Assembly: GCA_963978905.1 (NCBI GenBank)
Contig: OZ022257.1
Coordinates: 23,451,274 to 23,515,273 of the forward strand
Direction: 5' to 3'
DNA: 64,000 nucleotides
Source: Trichostrongylus colubriformis
Lineage: Eukaryota > Nematoda > Chromadorea > Rhabditida > Trichostrongylidae
The notes under the pieces were generated by a model. It had not been told where the DNA came from. It saw only the letters and a program-made list of their open reading frames with translations, and did not search any database. Both the position numbers and the translations under genes were made by a program. Each line of letters starts with the position of its first letter. Position 1 is the stretch's first letter. This document shows, piece after piece, positions 58,726 through 64,000 of the stretch.

Positions 58726-59458
58726 ACGCATGACGTTTAGTGTTATCAAAAGCAATATTCGCTAGTACAACATCATTCTCTAACTGGGCGCGAACAATGT
58801 ATCTGCAGTGTATTGCAGGGCTAACGCTGTCCAACAGGGCTGACGCTGTCCGAAATAAACGGGAGAATTGGGTTAATTTTCCTTGACGTGACATTTGCCG
58901 TTGTTGGACGGTATAAGACGTTCTACAGTGCGCTGGCACTGCATAGCCATTTACAGCTGCGATGCTCGAAGCTAAACGTTCTGGCTTTTCCGTTCCTCAG
59001 CATCTGTGCATATACTGGCTAAGAACATGATCTTTATGACCGCACATTCCGCAGTAGCAGGTATGATGACGTGGCATGAATTAAGATAATTTTACAGCTT
59101 GGCTTGCGGTATCTTTTCTCCCTAGTAATACAACTACAATTTTCCTGTGTATTGAGGACTGATAGCCACTCGTGTTTGTGTATTTCACATGGAAGTCCGT
59201 ACTGAGACTGCTCATTTGGCGTTCGCACGCACTCGTCCACCTCACACATACGCATACAATACACAAACAGGGAAATTTGTTAATGTCGTAATCTGCCTGA
59301 GGGTGATGTCATGATAAGAAGTGTTTCTATTCAATACATTGTGGTATGTCTATACAAAACAATATGTACTGCACTCCTCTATTGTGAAATGTAATTCGAA
59401 TGTGAAATGTAAAAGAAAAAGAAACATGTCAACGTCTTCTACCAGAACGAATTTGCAG

Positions 59459-60200
59459 GAATAGGAAGGTGGGTCGAAGAAGATCTGTAACGCTATTCAA
59501 TCTGAGGCTGAACCCTTTCTTCGTGCTGCGGCACTCCGGACGAGCTCAAGCAATGATGATAACAACTCAACCAACCACCGTTTCAGTGACAGTCGCACTG
59601 GAAATGTTGACCAGTTGGCAAGAGTCACTGCTCCCGACCTCCCATGCCTTTATTTCATAAGGCTCAATCCATCATTCACACCATCACCTGGCATCAGTGC
59701 ACTAACTTTCCGCAGAGATGGGGAAGGTTTACAGGGATTGAGAGATCTGCTGTGATGCAAAGCTCGACGTGATAACGGCGTGCATGCCATTTTTACCAGT
59801 GATCAGAGGTCACTACTCAATGATGCATTCCCCTTTCAGTTGATAACGAACCTGAATTGTTTGTAAAGTAGATGTGAAGTTTAGAATATTGACATCAGGT
59901 GCGCTAGCGGGTAGGGATTCAGAGAAGTGTTGGGGTAGGATCCACCGGTCGGTCAGAGATAAGGGAGGGAGGTTCGTGTTTACGTCACAGCCACCAGACA
60001 GTGCGTTAACCGAGCTCCTTTTGCAAGATTCCTCCATTTATCGTCGTGTCATCGCTGAAGACATCATAACCCAAAGTAGGCGTCTCAACCATGTGTGGGT
60101 GACAATGGAAGTATCTGCTAAAATAGATAGGAAATTCTTGCCGAAACTCAAAGGAGTCGGGAGGAGAAGAGGAAGACGCAAAGAAATGATCATTCTGTAA
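59459..60200 (+). CDS. Probable 3' exons of the large unidentified gene
   Basis: An exon about 59470-59726 encodes SSSNDDNNSTNHRFSDSRTG, a polar linker, then APDLPCLYFIRLNPS and GISALTFRRDGE. It joins in phase (donor GTTTAC, acceptor GACATCAG) to 59899-60200, which encodes ELLLQDSSIYRRVIAEDIIT and a basic C-terminus GVGRRRGRRKEMIIL with a stop at 60198-60200. A TTTGCAG acceptor at 59458 fits the phase of the exon ending 58295 but enters a different frame for the first ~10 codons. The link is therefore uncertain: another exon or a third frame lesion is needed. Family not recognised. Confidence 0.55.
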
Positions 60201-60236
60201 CGAACATTCAAAGTTAGAAGCGTTAATCAGTGGAAA

Positions 60237-60580
60237 AACACGGATTCAGTAGCGCGGCGCTGTGGTATATATTCGCGTCACATTCGCATCAACACACTGA
60301 CTTTCCGAGTTGTCCGCTGTAGAGATGTGCTTTGTTGTCTCGTAGAGTGTATTTCATTTACTGGTGATGGTGTGAAATAAGTGGAACAACACACAGCACC
60401 AAACAAGTAAAGCCATTAAGTGAAGAATAAGCGAAAATATAAGAAAAAGTGTGTGTGACAACTAAAACCTAATTAATTCACTTTCGACGTCTTGGCAAGG
60501 TGCCGTGTGTACATCGCGGCCATCGTCCTCCCATACCGTGAACCAAAATTGCCCTCACCCGGTGTCTTTAAGCCCAGCAA
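60237..60580 (+). repeat. Dispersed repeat family C, copy 2
   Basis: Inverted relative to 34618-34995. It starts about 40 bp after the stop of the preceding exon. Confidence 0.8.
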
Positions 60581-60601
60581 CCCTAGTTACCGAGCATTTT
60601 A

Positions 60602-61137
60602 TTAGGTTGTTCGGAAAGTAATGAGACAAATGCAGTGGTGAGATTCGACAGCATATACGAAGTCGTGTGAGGACAAAACTCTGGAGTTAAGTGTTTGAAA
60701 ACCCGTACTCATAGCCATCAAGGGAATGTTGTTCACACTGTCTCCATCTTTCACTAACGTGCCCGAGATGGGCGAGAAGAAAACGCTATATTGGGCAGCT
60801 CTACTTCTGCACTACCGTTCCGGCAGACGCGCGGATGAGACCCATCGGCTCTTGCTGGAAGAAATGAAGGATTAAGCACCTTCTCGAGCGATGTGCTCCA
60901 GATGGTACGTCAAGTTCGAAAAATGTCTCGAAGCTGTAGTCGATTGGGTCGTCCACCTACGCAAAGAAGCAGCTATACTTGCCATTTGTGAAGAACGATC
61001 TGACGTCACAGTGCGCAACAAGCGGCCTCCCCGGGTGCTCCTAAATCCACGGTACACAATGTGCTTTGTGTGTCAGGTTAAGTGGTAGTACTACGTAGTA
61101 CTATGAATTCTGTCTCTTTACTTTCCGGACAACCTAA
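60602..61137 (+). mobile_element. Mariner relic with terminal inverted repeats
   Basis: TTAGGTTGTTCGGAAAGTAA at 60602 is mirrored by TTACTTTCCGGACAACCTAA ending at 61137, next to TA. Within it, around 60790-60925, the + strand reads ALLLHYRSGRRADETHRLLL, a stop, then RWYVKFEK. This matches the N-terminal helix-turn-helix of mariner transposases. The rest of the transposase is missing, so the element is non-autonomous and decayed. Confidence 0.75.
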
Positions 61138-61680
61138 TGTAATCTTATCAAGACCCACAAACTTGCTCCAAACCACATTTAGTCAATGTCACCAGACACC
61201 TATGAATCCGACCTACCATAAGCTGGACCTACCATCGTATGCATATCTTGGTATCTCAGTGCAATATTGAGCCAACTTTTGACCAAAATTCCCGCCCACT
61301 CGACCAATACGAATCACTTCCCGCAAAGTTTGCACAATTCGAACTTCGAAACGAATTGTCTGATGACTTCATTTAACGCAACCTCGCTTTCTATCAACGT
61401 CCAAAACCAACGCAGGCATTATCTGAAATGTTGGTTGAGGATGTTCACGAGATTGCGACTTTTGGATTGAATGAAACGCTCATAATGTCAAAGGTCCAAC
61501 GGAATGGCAACTAGCGTTGGCTGGCCTCGCTGCTGGATGCGCCATGCATGAGGATTTCATCCACATCATTGGTAATACTGACTCTTATCCGGTTCATCTA
61601 GTGGCTCGCTGGTACCAGTTAACGTTTAGCAATCGTAGTAAGATATGAAAGGAACCCATATAAGCTTCGTTTTCATCTCA
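61138..61680. other. Intergenic, no gene supported
   Basis: Two overlapping frames of about 65 codons show no domain. Confidence 0.35.
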
Positions 61681-63425
61681 TAGTTTCATAAGTATTCATC
61701 CATGGTGTAAGCCATCGATAGATACCGCCTCCACAACTACGGTTAATTCCGGAGGTTCCTTTGTACATGTTTTCGGTGCCAGCGGACCAACGAAAGATCT
61801 GTTGGCGTTGGCCGACTCCGTTGTGAGTCGGTCAACGGCCACAAGATAAAATTAAAGGGTGCACTATTTCCGTGGTCGTCTTGGTATTGTGAACTGTGAT
61901 CAAGGCATCTAGTATCGACCTCGCACCACAGCATAGATTATTCGCGTTTGATTGACGAGCTTGACACCTTCTTTGAAGCCCATTATTCCAAGAGAACCGA
62001 GGAAATATCCTTTAGTCTCTGACCAGTCCCCTTATATTCTATTTATGTTTTGCGTTGTCCATGAGCTCTTCTCTCTACAATATCGTCTTAAGCAATTATA
62101 TTGAAAAAAATTTGTGTTTCAGCTTGTTTTCCATTCATGGAGGGGTGGGGAGCTCCATCTTTACGCCTTTCGAGATTTTTGAGTGAAAATCAAATTAAAC
62201 ATTAGTTTCTTATGTGAACCCTTAGTCAGTTTCATCACATCTGTATTCTATTGGGTCATTCCATAAGTAGTGTCGTTTTTTTCTAGCATAAATTTTTCCT
62301 ATGAAATTATAACTTTTTGCAGCATGTCATATATCATTTGAAAGAGGTTTTCCTGCTCTACAAAATGTCATGTTTAGTTTCTGAGTTTGTTAGAATGGGG
62401 CCGACATTTAGGCTGGAGAAGAGATAGGTCCAGCCGGCAGAAATTGGCCAAACCGGCAATCAATAGAAACATTATATTTCACTCTAGAAAAATCAACAAG
62501 TCATGTGTCGTGTACTTAGTCCTGACCTCTTCTACAATTTCCAATATTTAGTTGATCAAGAAGTCGTGTCGCTCTTTTTCTAAAATCTTTTTTTCGAAAG
62601 CACTCACACTTATTCAAAATGAAATTTTTTCTTTCAAACTCCTTGCTTAGAGTTGTTTTATGAACCACTTCGAAGAACTTTTTCTGCTGTATCGAAGACA
62701 TCTTTCTAGCTTGTTTTGGCTGCGATTCAGATTGTGTTTTAATACCATGTGATAGGGGTCCAGTGGCCATTTTTCACGATTTATTTTTTCCATGAGAATG
62801 TTAAGGAATCCGGTCAATGGTATTCCCCTGTTCCCACCCACCACCTGCTCTTAACGATTCACCACTCCATCCCTTGATTGGTTGAAAAAATTTTCTTGTC
62901 TTTGTTCGAAGAAATTGTCTAAAATCACCGAGTTGTGGCGGAAAAACTAAATGTGGAAAAAGAGCGACGTGACTTCTTGAGCAACCCACTGGTGGAACTT
63001 GCAGGGGAGGCTGGGGCTAAGTACGGAATACATGATTGGTTAATTTTCCTCAAATAAATTGTAGTGTTTTAATTGATTGCCGGTATGGCCAATTTTCGGC
63101 TGCTGGACCTACCTCTTTACCAGCCTAAATGTCGGCGCCATTGTAACATATTCGAAAACTGAGTATGTCATTTTGTAGAGCAGAAAATTTTCTTCCGAAA
63201 GATACATGATATGCTGCAAAAACTTGTGATTTTATGGCAAAAATTTTTGCTGGAAAAAACGACACTACTTATGGAATGACCCAATACATTTTGGACCCAC
63301 AGTCTGAGAAGTTTCACTGATACTGCTTACCTTACTGAGTCCTACCCCTTACCTTCCAACAATCAAATACGACCCCCTCCCCCTCTTTCGAAGAATGCTC
63401 GACAAAGGCTTGATCCCGCTACGTA
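61681..63425 (+). repeat. Dispersed repeat family E, copy 2, split by an insertion
   Basis: The left part 61681-62250 and right part 63285-63425 together match 38691-39375. The break is exactly the 62251-63284 element. Confidence 0.75.
62251..63284. mobile_element. 1,034-bp element with ~215-bp terminal inverted repeats
   Basis: The ends read TTGGGTCATTCCATAAGTAG inward from both sides. Inverted homology continues for about 215 bp (62251-62470 against 63070-63284), including GCCGACATTTAGGCTGG and TTGGCC blocks. TA flanks both ends (62249-62250 and 63285-63286), as for Tc1/mariner-type insertion. The core (~600 bp) has minus-strand frames of 62-84 codons with no recognised transposase. Confidence 0.85.
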
Positions 63426-64000
63426 TACTAAACGTCTAACACCATGGGACACATTTCTGCTTTATGCCCTATTTTTTTTGCGATGTCTGATTGTGGCGTG
63501 TTCATCAGCGGCTTTTTGCGACTGAAGCAGACAGCTTGTAGAGCCGTGTTGGACTCAGAACCTTCTATACAATAAATCTTCCTGATCTATGCTATGAAGG
63601 AGAGCTGAGAACCTGACAGCGAACGCCATAGGGAGGCTAAATTGCCTCTCCATGCCGAAGATAAGTTGAGCGAAGAATCCATAAATTAAACTGGATGAAA
63701 TTGAGAGCGCTCATAAATCCAAAACCTCTAGGTGAGATGCTTCAAAAATAACCGCCCCAATTTAGGAATCGGGTTGATAAGCATTCTCAATCCGATTTAT
63801 GAGAAGCGTCTTTCGTCTTCTGTCCCAGACTACCGTGGTCAAGAAGAGATGGCCCCACGCTCCTTGTCAGCTACTTCACGGCTGGGTAGTTCGGAACCGA
63901 AAACATAGTGGTTGGGGGGTGGGGTTCTCGGAGGTCCTAGAGAAGGCTAAGGATACTCAAGATCCCGGCACTGAAGCAGTTTCCATGTGGCTTTTGAGCC
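63426..64000. other. Intergenic, no gene supported
   Basis: No frame of note and no recognised repeat to the window end. Confidence 0.35.

Overview
The window is nuclear DNA of a nematode, most likely a strongylid (hookworm-like) parasite. The grounds are: small exons with TTTCAG-type acceptors and short introns mixed with repeat-filled long ones; a probable spliced-leader acceptor five bases before a start codon; and Ty3/gypsy, Penelope-like and mariner remnants of nematode type. It is gene-poor. There are no operons, bacterial genes, CRISPR arrays or convincing tRNA or rRNA genes.

Layout. 1-999 (-): 3'-truncated coding region for an unidentified acidic protein with 15-residue repeats. 1177-1992 (-): intronless, frameshifted, truncated copy of a MYST histone acetyltransferase of the MOF/KAT8 type. 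3414-3602: five perfect GC-rich hairpins. 4342-8879: a 2,269-bp block repeated twice in tandem, itself built of a 145-bp minisatellite and a GGGCGGAG-marked repeat. 9585-31424 (+): the clear anchor gene, the WDR3 (yeast Dip2/Utp12) orthologue, resolved into 26 exons coding for 930 residues. 15636-22792 (-): a complete LTR retrotransposon with identical 328-bp LTRs and one intact Gag-Pol frame, inside WDR3 intron 10 and ending 19 bp before exon 11.

31425-44700 is mostly dispersed repeats, with one small basic-protein frame at 31962-32408 (-). From about 44.7 to 60.2 kb on the + strand there is a chain of coding exons. Thirteen of them (51533-58295) join by splice phase into a gene I cannot identify. 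It has two apparent lesions, a one-base frame slip and an in-frame TGA, so it is either a recent pseudogene or contains assembly errors. Its introns hold a mariner-like repeat upstream and a Penelope-like GIY-YIG fragment (58425-58725). The right end (60.2-64 kb) is nested repeats, including a mariner relic and a 1,034-bp element with about 215-bp terminal inverted repeats inserted into an older repeat.

WDR3 is a housekeeping nucleolar protein of the small-subunit processome. The rest of the window shows repeated transposon colonisation of introns and intergenic DNA. I found no clear new functional system. The strongest leads are the retrotransposon's roughly 400-residue C-terminal extension, its position against a splice acceptor, the hairpin cluster and the damaged large gene.
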